From Megalobrama amblycephala (Eukaryota; Chordata; Actinopteri; Cypriniformes; Xenocyprididae), in contig NC_063045.1 in the NCBI RefSeq assembly GCF_018812025.1, positions 13,203,112-13,267,111 on the forward strand: a stretch of DNA of 64,000 nt, written 5' to 3'. Of this stretch, positions 1-15,217 are shown one piece after another. The notes under the pieces are model-generated. The model saw only the letters and a program-made list of their open reading frames with translations, was not told where the DNA came from and made no database searches. Within the stretch, counting starts at the first letter, position 1. Each line of letters begins with the position of its first letter. The position numbers and the translations under genes are program-made.

Positions 1-98
1 TTTTCAACTAAAGAAAGAAGGACATGAACATCTTGGATGACATGGGGGTGAGTAAATTATTAGGAAATTTTAATTTGAAAGTGAACTAATCCTTTAAT
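1..98. repeat. end of a dispersed fold-back repeat in an xpnpep1 intron
   Basis: The sequence with 'gacatgggggtgagtaaatta' and ending 'gaactaatccttta' recurs at 24800-24886 and, in the opposite orientation, at 13873-13970. It is one end of the same teleost fold-back family; the rest lies to the left of the window. 99-270 is intron with no further feature seen. Confidence 0.7.
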
Positions 99-270
99 GC
101 CTTTTTATGGTTGCAGTGTGACCAGTTTGCTGTTCAACACTTTGGAAAGTCTCGATATTTGAATTTTCCATCTAAAGTGAACATGAATATTGATATGAAT
201 ATTTTCTATATAAAGTGAAAGTTGAATATGAATAAATATTATTGATTAAATTATAATTGTAATTGTTCAG

Positions 271-3200
271 GCCCACAGATCTGCAATCCCATACACACCC
301 TTATGTCTGGCTAAAGCCGTCAAGAACCCCACAGAGATCCAGGGCATGAAAATGGCACATGTAAGTCCACATGGCTAGAGATATTCCAGAAATCTTATGT
401 TTTTTGCTTAATCAATCACAATATTTTTTTTTTTTTATCACAGATAAAAGACGCAGTGGCACTGTGTGAACTTTTTGCCTGGCTGGAGAAAGAGGTATTG
501 TTGTGTAATAATTTCTTTTATTTTTGTCCGTTGGAAATATATTCGGGAAGACTCCATGTTTTCCTAGTAAAATTTCCTTTATTGATTGAATGATGAATAC
601 ATAACGAAAATATAAAAGTATTTGTCATTTATATAGATTCCCAAAGGTACGGTCACAGAGATATCAGCAGCAGATAAAGCAGAAGAATTACGCAGGTGAG
701 TCGAACATGCTGCATTTGACCTGAAAGAAGCAGCAAACCATCAGTTTCTCTACACATAAAGACTTCATTATATTTCTATATAATTTTATAAATAATATCA
801 TAGATAGTACTGATGCCATGGTTGGCAGTGAATTTAAAAAGCTGCATTACTTGCTGTTTTTCTCTTGTATGAGATTGTGGCACCACCATCTGGTGATCTG
901 TGGAACTGCAGACACTGAAGCAGCAAGAAAATCTGCTTTCAATTGAAAATCTTCTTTTCTTTGCCTGTCTAGTCAACAGAAAGACTTTGTTGGGCTGAGT
1001 TTTCCATCCATCTCTAGTGTCGGACCAAACGGGGCCATAATACATTACAGGTGGGCAGTTTTGATATATTTAACCATACATTTTTTTTTTATGTTGTTAC
1101 TTAATTGTTTTTAACATACCTGTCACTTTCTGATCTGTCTTTTAGGCCTCTCCCAGAAACCAACAGGACTCTTTCTCTTAATGAAATTTATCTTATTGAC
1201 TCCGGCGCTCAGTACAAGTAAGTACAAGAGCACTGCAGAACAATTAGTGCTTTTACATCACATTTATTTATTTATATGTTAATTAAGTGTAATTAAGATA
1301 ATTTGTTAATATATACATACAAACACACAAATATATATCTATTGTGGCCATTTTTATCTTTATCCAGAGATGGAACTACAGATGTGACTCGTACGGTGCA
1401 TTTTGGGACTCCTTCTGATTATGAGAAGGTAAAAAAAAGTTTTTATTTTCCTTCAAGATCAAACTTTCTCTTTATTTTATAGTCCGAGAACTATTAGTCT
1501 ACCCATAATGCTTATATTTTTGCCCTTCCACACTCTGATCTCCACAGGAATGCTTTACATACGTTTTAAAGGGACACATCGCCGTCAGTGCTGCGGTTTT
1601 TCCCAATGGTACCAAAGGTACGTCCTTAAATTCAGAAACCTGAAGTGTTTGGTTTGTTCAGGAGCAATATGAAGTGCTCTAATGCTGTGTAGAGTAAGGT
1701 TAAGAGAAGCATTTTGTCTCAGAGGACTGTGCTCTTTTCTACAGGTCACCTGTTGGACTCGTTTGCTCGTGCTGCTCTCTGGGACTCTGGATTGGACTAT
1801 CTTCATGGTACGGGCCACGGCGTCGGATGTTTCCTAAATGTGCATGAGGGTCCATGTGGCATCAGCTATAAAACATTTGCAGACGAACCTCTGGAGGCCG
1901 GAATGATTGTCAGCGATGGTACAAAACACACTTATTTTCATTCTGGATTTATTCATTGCAGTTTATAAGGAGCTGAAAGTGTTTTAATACTCCTTTTTAA
2001 ACCTATTTCTGTATTAAGGCAACATTATTGCAACTCTGCCTCAAATGTTGTTAAAGTTTATGGTGCAGTTGGTACAATATATTTGAGTCTTATGCATGTT
2101 TTATTCCAGAGCCCGGGTACTATGAAGATGGATCTTTTGGCATTCGGCTGGAAAACGTTGTCCTGGTCGTTCCTGCAAAAACCAAAGTAACTATTGCATC
2201 AAACCATTACATAATCAGTTCATATTAACACTGAGAAAATACATACATTTTCTGATACAGCGCATTTCAAAGGGGCACAAGGTAAAAATGATTTAATGCA
2301 TCTTTGAGAGGTCTGAAGTACAACATTTCAGGATTTAATTTCCTTTCTTTTAGTAAAACTACAAGAACTGATATAGTCTGTCCAAATATTTGCGTTTACG
2401 TGATGCTTCCTCCACACCAGTAGGTGTCAATATTGAGCCCAAGACGTAACAACACTAACTAAACAAAAAATGATTTAATGCATCTTTGAGAGGTCTGAAG
2501 AACAACATTTCAGGATTTAATTTCCTTTCTTTAGTATAACTACAGGAACCGATATAGTCCGTCCAAATATTTGCGTTTACGTGATGCTTCCTCCACACCA
2601 GTAGGTGTCAATATTGAGCCCAAGACGTAACAACACTAACTAAACCAAAAATTATTTAATGCATCTTTGAGAGGTCTGAAGTACAATATTTCAGCGTTTC
2701 CCTTCTTTAGTATAACTACAGGAACAGAGATAGTCCGTCGAAATATTTGCATTTACGTGATGCTTCCTCCACACCAATAGGTGTCAGTATTGAGCCCAAG
2801 ACGTAACAGCGCAAACTGAACCAAAAATGATTTGATACACCTTTGAGAGGTCTGAAGTACAATATTTTAGCGTTCAACATGCTTTCTTTCAGTATAACTA
2901 CAGGAACAGAGGTAGTCTGACGTTTGAACCCCTCACCCTGGTCCCCATCCAGCTGAAGATGATCAACACAGACCTGCTCACACAGAAAGAGGTAAGAGCA
3001 GACCGATAGATACTAGGGTTGAGTCGCAATGGCCGACTACTTCATCTAGAATTTTTTTTCTTGCATAAATACAAAGTTTTGATATTAGTAATGGTGGTGC
3101 TTTAATTAGCATGCTAACAGTTTGCTGTGTTTTAGCTATTAATTAGGCAGTCTGTACTATAAGTATGAAAAAAAAGTCTTGCAAACAATGTTTGTTACAA

Positions 3201-3931
3201 GTGTTTATTTAAAAAAATTCTAATAACAACTGAACAAAAAATGATTAGAGATACCTAAAGCCCAAAGTATACTTCAGTTTTTATGTGAACGCTTAGTGTA
3301 TTCATACAGCTGAAAGCGTAGTCCGTTTGATAACAGTAGAAAATGTCATCCTCGTCCATTGTCTGCACTGTTTCTTTCCAGATGTTCTGAGCGATGAAAA
3401 GGTCATTGTACTTTTTTAAACTAGAGTTGCGAGTATCTTATAATCCACACAAACAAATGCTCATCAGCGTGGGCGTTTGTTGTTCAGTATCATCTGATTC
3501 TATTTGGATTGTAAAACAATTAGTGCAACAAAATTCCAAGTTGAGCTTACAGAGTTTGCGCAGTTAGAAAGATCAGGCTGTGTGCAAACAGTACATCCTT
3601 ACCATACCGATGATGGAATTTATGTCACGCATACTGTATGCATACCTATCATAATAATACATAAAAGCTTAAGTATGCATTGGGCTTTATGCTTGAGACA
3701 GCTATTTTGTGATATTTCACAACATTTGAGCGCACAAATCCTTTAAACCTCTCTGAAATGGCTTTCATTAAAGCATGGACTGCTGTAATATACAAACTTG
3801 TCATCCTGCAGCGCGATTGGGTGAATGACTACCACAGGAAATGCCGGGAGACGATTGGGGCAGAGCTGGAGCGGCAAGGCCGGAAGGAGGCTCTGGATTG
3901 GCTGGTCCGGGAAACTCAGCCAATTGTCTGA
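271..3931 (+). CDS. xpnpep1: X-prolyl aminopeptidase 1 (aminopeptidase P1), C-terminal eleven coding exons
   Basis: Cytosolic metallo-exopeptidase that removes the N-terminal residue from peptides with proline in position 2. Exons seen, all with AG/GT borders and consistent phase: 271-360, 444-494, 637-695, 973-1050, 1146-1217, 1368-1428, 1548-1617, 1745-1918, 2110-2186, 2893-2991, 3812-3931 (TGA at 3929). The joined reading frame is the M24 'pita-bread' catalytic domain. The five metal ligands known for this family are all visible: two Asp in YLIDSG and TTDVTRT, His in GTGHGVG, Glu in SDEPGYYEDG and Glu in IRLENVV. The end, ALDWLVRETQPIV, matches the cytosolic XPNPEP1 type; there is no hydrophobic GPI-anchor tail as in XPNPEP2. 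The N-terminal half lies outside the window to the left. Nothing suggests inactivation. A converging gene lies downstream. Identification is by recognition of family motifs, not by a search. Confidence 0.96.
2288..2928 (+). repeat. tandem ~180-bp repeat that includes a splice acceptor and the start of the next exon
   Basis: Units start at about 2288, 2470, 2651 and 2827 (spacings 182, 181 and 176). The last unit is partial and runs through the real acceptor (AG at 2891-2892) into the exon starting at 2893. Each unit holds a pyrimidine tract, an AG (2352-2353, 2533-2534, 2709-2710) and a near-copy of the exon's first bases, 'tataactacaggaac'. Copies differ from one another by scattered substitutions and small indels, so the array is not very recent. 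Confidence 0.93.
3256..3689. mobile_element. short non-autonomous DNA element in the last xpnpep1 intron
   Basis: Inverted ends 'taaagcccaaagtatactt' (left) and 'aagtatgcattgggcttta' (right) bound about 430 bp without a coding frame. Family not assigned; target duplication not clear. Confidence 0.55.
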
Positions 3932-4089
3932 AAAAATTGTTTACTATTTTTTTTTTGTCGTCGTAACGATCGCCAGTGAATTTTTTCCTGTCGTTCTCTC
4001 TCAGTCTTGGTCTCTATCTGCTTTTCTGGTGGATATATTTCACTTTCTGCTTCTTTTGTAAAGCACACTTTCAACTGTTTTATGCGCTA

Positions 4090-4095
4090 ATTAAA
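4090..4095 (+). promoter_or_regulatory. possible xpnpep1 polyadenylation signal (ATTAAA)
   Basis: The hexamer lies about 160 bases after the xpnpep1 stop codon and is followed by a T/GT-rich stretch near 4128-4155. It is the best candidate before the converging gene, but this is inferred from a single short motif. Confidence 0.35.
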
Positions 4096-4256
4096 AAAAG
4101 TGTGGAAAAAGACGCACTGCCTTTTTCTTTTGTTCAATCCAAAGAGTTTTTTTCTCCAAAGGAATAATTAATCTAATCATTTCTAAATCTATACTCTTAA
4201 CTTTTTGCGAGGAACAGACGTAATTAAGCTAGAATATAGCACAGAAAACATGAACC

Positions 4257-4262
4257 TTTATT
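4257..4262 (-). promoter_or_regulatory. possible polyadenylation signal (AATAAA) of the converging minus-strand gene
   Basis: 'tttatt' on the + strand reads AATAAA on the minus strand, about 165 bases beyond the minus-strand stop at 4427. With the xpnpep1 signal at 4090 this would keep the two converging transcripts from overlapping. Confidence 0.4.
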
Positions 4263-4410
4263 ATGGTGATTTTTGGTCACCATTCATTTTCAATGTAAGA
4301 AAAGAGCAGCGTGAACATTCTGCTAACCATCTCTTTTTGTGTTCCGCGTAAGAAAGAACGTCATATGGGTTTTGGACGACATGACGGTGATTTAAGTGTT
4401 CCTTAAATAT
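4263..4410 (-). repeat. copy of the common cyprinid 'gtgagtaaatgatgacag' dispersed repeat in a 3' UTR
   Basis: The blocks 'aagagcagcgtgaacattctgc' and 'gtcatatgggttttgg' are the interior of the dispersed repeat whose ends appear elsewhere in the window (10600-10705, 45100-45562, 62740-62965). It would lie in the 3' UTR of the minus-strand gene. Confidence 0.5.
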
Positions 4411-4426
4411 TAACTTTCAGGACGAT

Positions 4427-7993
<3,567 letters not shown>

Positions 7994-9050
7994 CTGGAAA
8001 GAGGTGGTCAGAATATTCATTAGTATGAAGCCATGTGACTTTTGTGGATTTGTTTCCATGGAAATGGCAGTACCTCATCACCCCAGAGGCCCCCTAAATT
8101 CATTCTACTTTGGCAGTATGGGGTCCTTAAAGATCCAGGCCACATCCCAGAAACCCAAAGCAAAACCATTGAAAGGTTTTGTGCACAATCCAAAGAATTC
8201 GCAAACTCGTGTTTGCGCAAAATTAAAGGGAAATTTTTCATAACGTATGCATGCAGCATCTCCTGTTGCAGTCTGAACAGATAAACACAAAGCCTGCATT
8301 CATTAGCGTTCATGCTTCATTTCATCTGGGACTTTAAAAACAAAATTCCTCAATTATTCTAACTCTGGCACTCGACATGAGAATGCCGGGAAATAATCCC
8401 ATGATGCTCACACGTTTCCCACATTGTTTACAATGTAGACCAACCCCATATTCTCGATTTGCCTTCAAAGTTCTTTTGAGGAATAGTTATGATTTATTAT
8501 TAGACAATCCCTGGCCTTTCTATTTATAAGATAAACAAATTCCGGTCCCGCCAGGACATTCCTCAGACAAATATACACAAACATCGAAAATGTGGCCAGA
8601 TAATAGCAAGGACTGCACGGCCCATTAAATCATAGTGCAAATGCATCGTAAATTTTCAGTGTCTTCACATGACTAGTAATGTTTCGTGCCTATAATAATA
8701 AATAGGCTATAGCTTTATATGTTCTCTGGTAATATTAGTTTTGGACAGAGATATTTATACCAGATTTGTATATCTGTACACCACGATACATATGTGCACA
8801 TGATATTGGTCTATAAGTAGGACCTACTGTTCATGCAGTGCTCATATCAACCACTAGATGTCAGTGTTGACGCTCAAATAATGCCGTTTCTGACGAGCAA
8901 ACTATTTTTAAATATCAACGCCAGGCTAATATAATACAGTAGGCTTATATTAGACACATAACACAGTATAGACACAAATAGACATATATAGACATATGTT
9001 GAAAGTCTCAGTCATATAACACTGTACTTACTTGATACCAAGATATGGAA
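7994..9050. other. intron/intergenic, no gene seen
   Basis: Several short overlapping frames at 8004-8313 exist on both strands but none has splice context or family motifs. 8990-9048 is a diverged direct copy of 11950-12025. Confidence 0.5.
8990..9048 (+). repeat. direct repeat of 11950-12025
   Basis: 'atatgttgaaagtctcagtcatataacactgtact' and what follows matches 11957-12025 at most positions, in the same orientation. The two copies bracket the 9051-11442 element. Confidence 0.7.
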
Positions 9051-9930
9051 TTAGCTGGGTCATTCTTTATTTGTGGTGGCAAATGGTGTCCCTCTACTTT
9101 ACAACAGTTAAAATACACTTTAAATACCAATAAATTCAATTTTTTTTTTTTTTTTTTGCATGTTTGTGTTCTGTAGAATAAACACAATTTGTGGACTATT
9201 AATAGTTAAAGTTTTGTTTTAAATTACATATTTAATTAAGTTCGGAAGTTTGCATTTGTAACAAAATATGCATGTTCCCGCCATACCTCAGAGAGGTATC
9301 ATGGAATGTAATTGCAACAATATTACATTTTTAACACAAATAAAGTGGTTAAACTGGGAACATAGATTTTATTTAACATGTACAATTGTATTAAATTGTT
9401 TTAAAAAATACATATTTTGTATTATTTAAGAAAAAAGTAGTGTCCCCCAAATTCATGTCTGTGGTGTTACTACAATGGATGTCGCCCCTTTAAGAAAAGG
9501 GGGAACTCTATTTGGACTACTTCCTGTGTGTAAAGGTCATTGCAGGTCCTGATTGATCTGAGGGGTGCATCATGAGTACATTCTTTATTATTAATTTTCT
9601 TAAAATTAGCTAAATTTATGACAATTTCATGTGTCGCACTTTATTAGTGTCTGTGGTGTTATGTTGATAACTTGCAGATTTTACATATTTTAATCCAAAT
9701 TTTGATAAATACATACTCACTAATATTTACAAAATGTCCCCTGATCTTGAAATCATCATGATGACAGCCTCCATTTTAGAAAAGTCTGGATTTAGGCTAA
9801 TTTGTCTGTGGCGTTACTGTCTTTCCTGGTAACACCACAGACTCTATAGTAACTCAGACAATATACAGCCAGAAATGTTGTATTTTTAATAAAACACATA
9901 GGACATTCTAGTCATATAATTGTATCTCTC

Positions 9931-10080
9931 ATGTCTGGTATGGCAAGATTAACTGCTGCTGAAAAGCAGCGTCTTTATAGACAGCGAAAGATGCAGAGTA
10001 CCTCATCAGACCTATTTAAAAAAAGACCTATGTACAACAAAACAAAAACTGAGAATAGGAGATCTCTCAGGGGAAAGTAA
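9931..10080 (+). pseudogene. short basic coding relic (AEKQRLYRQRKM) in a mobile element
   Basis: A 49-codon frame from ATG to TAA. Its start, MARLTAAEKQRLYRQRKMQS, resembles the basic 'AEKQRxYRxR' N-terminus common in uncharacterised fish transposon-associated proteins; this resemblance is from memory. No catalytic domain follows. The 3' end of this frame also occurs in the inverted copy at 5990-6348, so it travels with the repeat. The stop falls in 'ggaaagtaagt', which could also be a splice donor, so the frame may once have continued in another exon. Confidence 0.4.
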
Positions 10081-10384
10081 GTTTAATAAGTTAAATAAGT
10101 TTGTGGATACATGTATTATTCACAGAAGATTTTCTGGATTTTTATGCTCTATTGAAACAGATCACACATTATGATTGCATCACAATCCAATTAAAGGGAT
10201 ACAATTTTTTGTTCACCCTATCATCATTCACTCACCCACAAGTTGCTCCAAACCTGTATAAATTTCAGATAACACTTTATTTTAGGGTCTTTTAGTTGTT
10301 TATTATCATGCATATTGCTAGAATGGCTGTGTATTAGTACTTATTTTGCATGATCATATTGTACATTCTTAATCCTACCCAATA

Positions 10385-10705
10385 CTTAAATTTAACAATG
10401 ACTTTACTAACTAACTATATGTGTTTCCTATACTAAAGTGTTACCAAATTTCTTTGTTCTGCTGTACACAAAGGAAGATATTGGAAGAATGTTTGTAATC
10501 AAACAAATCTTGCCCCCCACTGACTGCCATATTTTTTCGCTACTATAAGGTGGTCAATGGAAGGTGAGATCTGCTGGGTTACAAACAATCTTCCAAATAT
10601 CTTCCTTTGTGTTCAGCAGAACAAAGAAATGTATACAGGTTTGGAACAATGTGAGGGGGAGTATGATGACAGAATTTTCATTTTTGGTTGAACTATCCCT
10701 TTAAG
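10385..10705. repeat. fold-back copy of the common cyprinid repeat
   Basis: Inverted arms 'tttctttgttctgctg' (10450) and 'cagcagaacaaagaaat' (10614) with 'aaggaagatat' / 'atatcttcctt', ending 'gaactatccctttaa'. No coding. Confidence 0.8.
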
Positions 10706-11442
10706 GAGTGAGAAACAGGTTACATGTTGTTTTAATTATATATTTTAATACAGTTTTTCTCTAAATGTTCTTTTATCAGAATAGACACTTCTTGTAATAC
10801 TACTTATGATAAAATTCATTATTTTGCTCAACAAACTTTTAATTGTTAAACCTTTTATGCAGTGTAAAGTGTCTGTGGTGTTACTTCAATATGTATCTGA
10901 AATTTCTTTCCTACAAAACCATTTAATCTTTTAATTGAATGTTTTTAGACTGTAAGGTGGTGTTAATATTTTAGAATAAAGACTATAAAAGTTGCACAGA
11001 CCATTTTTCCTGCCTTTTCTGATGTATATCCAAATTTTTAAAAAAAGAAACAAATCTTCTTTGGCAAAAATAGAAGCCAAGATGAACAATTAAACATTTA
11101 TTTTAAAAATGAAATTTAAATAATCAATAAAACTGAGTCCTTAAAGTAATTTATTTATTTATTTATTTATTATTACCTAAAGTTGCATATCCTTGCTCAT
11201 TTTAGAACAAACCAAAATTTGACTTCAAATATTGGTAACACCACAGACATAAGTGGTTGTTTCACCAGTGTTTGATTAAAATTATTTAAAAATCTAAATA
11301 TTATTAAGCTTCAATTTTAATGGATATAGCATATTAAACTAATCTTAAATGCATAGCAATACATATTATTAAAAGAAAACAAACAAGAATTTTTACAATT
11401 TCTGCCTCTCATTTGCCACCGCAATTGAAGAATGACCCAGCT

Positions 11443-13872
11443 ACTACATTTTCTAAGCTTAAAATACTGTAAAATTGGCAAGTAACAGTAGCCTAAAAGT
11501 TTAGAAAATGAGAACATTGTGCGGTTTCAGTCGATGATTTACGGCGTCCGGGTTCCTGGTGGAGAATTGTTGAAATTGTCGCTCACATAAGTACAGGGTT
11601 TTGCACATTAAACCAATAACTGACTAAATATCTGCATTATATTAGCCAAGCTAGTAAATAAACATTTGTCTTACCGTATAGATAGCCGCTTTATGTCGTA
11701 AAGTAGGCTCCTCGCATTAAAGCGCAATATGCTATCATGCACGCAAATATCAACAATAGAGTGATTCACATTTCAAATTACAACACATAAACGACTCTGA
11801 GAAGTGTTGCAATGAGTCATGAATCATTGACCTCTGAGCTGTAGATCCATTGGCTCCTTATTCAATAACATTCATCTTTGTAAGGCACTTACCAGTTGTT
11901 CTGGTGGAAATTGTGTAATATTTGTGGGATATTTTAAGTTTTAATACACGCAGGCTATATGTTGAAAGGCTCAATCATATAGCACTGTATTTCAAGCTTG
12001 ACACCAACATGTGGAATAAATTACCATCTTGTTTGGTCTTCAGCCTGAACAAGGGTTGTAAATGGATGCTGGGTTAAATTATTTGTATAAACATGTTCCT
12101 CTTCAAGTTGTGCCAGAGTCAATAGATTTGATGCATAACCGTGAATTCATGGGATCACCGACACCTCACCGCCCTTGCTGAGAATGTTTGCTGGACAGCC
12201 TGGTGGGTAAATCTCAGTTATATTGGACTCAGACATGGGTCAATGAAAGGCTTCAATGCTGATTTATGACAAATGCCAGTTATAAAAACACAGATCTTTC
12301 TCACCATACTCCAAAGGCTGCCACACAAATACCAAGCAATTCTTGTGGGTCGTTCTCAGTGAACTGCATGAAATTTTCATGATTTTTTCCCCCAATCAGA
12401 TTTAACATTAAATATTAAAATACTGATAATGTAAGAGAAATTCAGTTTGAACTATGTGGCGAAACAGCGGGTCATTCGTTCTTTATATATTCATATTTTT
12501 GTGACCAACTTGAACTTGTTGCGAAATCTGTGTGTGGAAATCTTTCGCCCTCACACAGAGTTCCCAATGACATGAATTCATATTGAAATGACTGGATTTT
12601 GCATGTGTAAATATGCAGAACAACGGTAAATACAATGACCACACATTAACAGGTGAGTGACAAATTTGGAGTTATCTCAGAAAATACATACACTGCTTAA
12701 TAATTGCTACATAGTGAAAGCATGATATTTTAATTTAAATAAAATCTAGATTTTCTGTTACATTTTCTGTAACCATTTATTTGGTTTTAACTCTAATGCA
12801 AAGTGGCTGATTCTCTAAAAATTCTCCATTTTAAAATAAAATGGTTTAGTATCCTGTTAATTATATCTGTATTAAGTCATGAGGACACTGAGAATAACTA
12901 ATTTATGAATCACTTATGATGCATTTATCATCATCATATCTGTATCTGACAAACATTGATGAATCAATTACATTCCAACATATTCTTTGTTTCCACAGCT
13001 GGAAATGGCATATCTCACTGAAATACAAACACAAACTGCATCCAAACTGGGAAGTGTCCATGTGCAGATCTCGTTTCCACTCTGTAAGATATCAGGGCAG
13101 TTTTACACGGACCATGACGCATTAAACAGACAAATAGGGGTTTTGTGACCCTGGTCGACCCGACACTTGGCATTTATAAATGCATAAACACACAAAATCA
13201 TAAATGTATTTACAGACAAACACATATAGATGAAACTGAGCTGACAGACGCATAGACTCATTATGAAAGTAAGCCTAAATATTTAGTCAAATAACCTTAT
13301 AAAACCTAAGTATACAGTACGAAGTACATAATTTACAGCAGTTTCTTGTAGAAAGTAGTGATAATGATGTTTTTCATAAATGTTATGCATCACAGCCTTA
13401 TCTACAGCATCAGGACATGTTCATTCATCTACTTCAGAACCAGCATTGAAACACACACACACAGTTTTGTGTCTCAAAGTCTGACTTCATCAAGCAGAAA
13501 TGTGAATCATATTTCTGTTCTTCACAAAGATGCTTTTGTTTTCTTCTGCGTTACTGTTTTGCTGAATTATGCTAATTATAGTCAAACTTTAACATAAAAC
13601 TTTTGGCATTGTTTTATTTATTTAGTCTGTTTAGACTATCTTTTTAGATTAGACATATTTAGGAGATATTTGTCCTCAAAAGTACAGCTCAGTGTTACTT
13701 TATTGAAAAATATATAAATACTACTAAAGTATATACTGTATATATATAATTTAATCTTTTCCTTCGTCACAGTAAGGTCAAGAAAACAGATTTTTACTTT
13801 TATCTAAATGAGGACATAGACTTTTTATACAAAGAGGACATAGACTCATTTAAATTTATATACACTAACCTT
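11443..13872. other. no gene identified
   Basis: Intron/intergenic sequence. 11950-12025 is the partner of the 8990 repeat. 12470-12600 resembles the complement of 23330-23420. A minus-strand 'aactg|gtaagt' donor at about 11890 and another at about 11684 have no convincing coding exon attached. Confidence 0.5.
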
Positions 13873-14540
13873 TAAGGATTAGTTCACTTCAGAATTAAAA
13901 TTTCCTGATAATTTACTCACCTCCATGTCATGCAAGATGTTCATGTCTTTCTTTTTTCAGTCAAAAAGAAATTAAGGTTTTTGAGGAAAACATTCCAGGA
14001 TTTCTCTCCATAGTGGACTTCAATGGGGACCAATGGGTAAAAAGTCCAAATTGCAGTTTCAATGCAGCTTCAAAGTGCTCTACGCGATCCTAGATGAGGA
14101 ATAAGGGTCTCGTTCAGTGAAACGATCTGTCATTTTCAAAAAAAAAAAAAAAATATATATATACTTTTTAACCACAAATGCTTGTCTTGCACTCACTTTA
14201 CAATGCGCCACACATTACGTAATCACGTTGGAAAGGTGACGCATGATGACCGATCAAGTGTCTACAAAGCGAATATGCAAAGACTAAGTCAAACGGCCTT
14301 TACAAAAACGTTTTTCACCCTACCACGGTACTTCCGCCTACGTCACGCATGACCTTTCTAAAGTGATTACGCAATGCGTGGCGCATCGCAGAGCAGTGCA
14401 AGATGAGCATTTGTGGTTAAAAAGTATATACATTTTTATTGTTTTTTTAGAAAATGACTGATTGCTTCACAAGACAAGATCCTTATTCCTTGTCTGGGGA
14501 TCGTGTAGCTTTTTTGGTATATAATCGTAACTGCATTTTT
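13873..14540. mobile_element. fold-back MITE-like repeat
   Basis: Left end 'ggattagttcacttcag' and inner blocks around 'atggacttcaatggggacc' match the family at 24130-24886. Arms around 14165-14240 ('aaatgcttgtcttgcac', 'cgccacacattacg') pair with 14360-14415. No coding capacity. Confidence 0.75.
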
Positions 14541-14905
14541 AATATTGTACAAAGCGTTATTTAATTTTTGTCATATTATTATATTGCAAAATGTATCCAA
14601 AGGAAGCTTGCTTTTTCTGTCTAAACATAAGAATAAAACTTTCCTTTTAAAAAGTGATAGTTGGACACTTTTATATAAGATACATGACTGATTTAAATTC
14701 TACCAACAATGTTCAGTGAAATGTTAAACATGAATGCTTGACCGAAAGTTAATTGAATCTATTCATTCCCAAACATTTTTATTTCTCTGCTGATGCATTG
14801 TTAACAGAGAGGAAAACTGATTACCTTTGTTTCTTCTTCAGGGGTCTTTGTATGTCACGTTTGTCCCACCTATAGAGACTCGTATATGGCGCTAGTGGGG
14901 CATTT

Positions 14906-15217
14906 ATGGCTGAACTGACCTTTATGCAGATGCTCAGCATGAGACGTGTGTTCGGCTGGACCGATCGCAAAACCCTGCTGGGCCGGAGCGAACCGACCCG
15001 GCTATTTCTGCTCGCAGGACTGCTTACAGTTTGGCAAGTGACCCGTTGCACAATGTGGGAACCGGTGGAGAGTTCATTCAGTGAGGCAGAGACGGAGCCA
15101 AATGACAGTGAATGGAAGCAGCACTCAGACATTGTAAACTATTCAAACAAAGACGTCAAACTCCAGGTTAGCAACAGCTCACATGACAATGCGCAGGATA
15201 AAGATGTCGTGCTGTGA
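14906..15217 (+). CDS. candidate exon or small ORF with a hydrophobic segment, unrecognised
   Basis: 103 codons, clearly richer in G+C than its surroundings. An N-terminal basic region is followed by a hydrophobic stretch RLFLLAGLLTVWQVT (about residues 32-46) that could be a signal anchor, then an acidic Ser/Glu-rich part. A possible splice donor 'ctccag|gtta' at 15166 would end it in phase 0. I know no matching family. It may be a first coding exon or chance. Confidence 0.28.
   Translation: MAELTFMQMLSMRRVFGWTDRKTLLGRSEPTRLFLLAGLLTVWQVTRCTMWEPVESSFSEAETEPNDSEWKQHSDIVNYSNKDVKLQVSNSSHDNAQDKDVVL

Larger units (their letters stand above)
9051..11442. mobile_element. decayed ~2.4-kb DNA element with inverted ends
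   Basis: Ends 'tagctgggtcattctt' (9051) and 'gaatgacccagcta' (to 11442), with 'tttgtggtggcaaat' inside the left end matching 'atttgccaccgcaa' on the right. The interior contains at least six copies of TGTCTGTGGTGTTAC or its complement and a 49-codon basic coding relic. It is itself interrupted by the 10045-10385 and 10385-10705 repeats. Superfamily not assigned; no clean target duplication seen. Confidence 0.55.

Noticed and set aside
100..190. Possible additional xpnpep1 exon after 'tggttgcag'
   Set aside because: No frame matches the protein expected before the 271 exon and there is no donor; treated as intron.
8004..8313. Five overlapping frames on both strands
   Set aside because: Mutual shadows without splice sites or family motifs.
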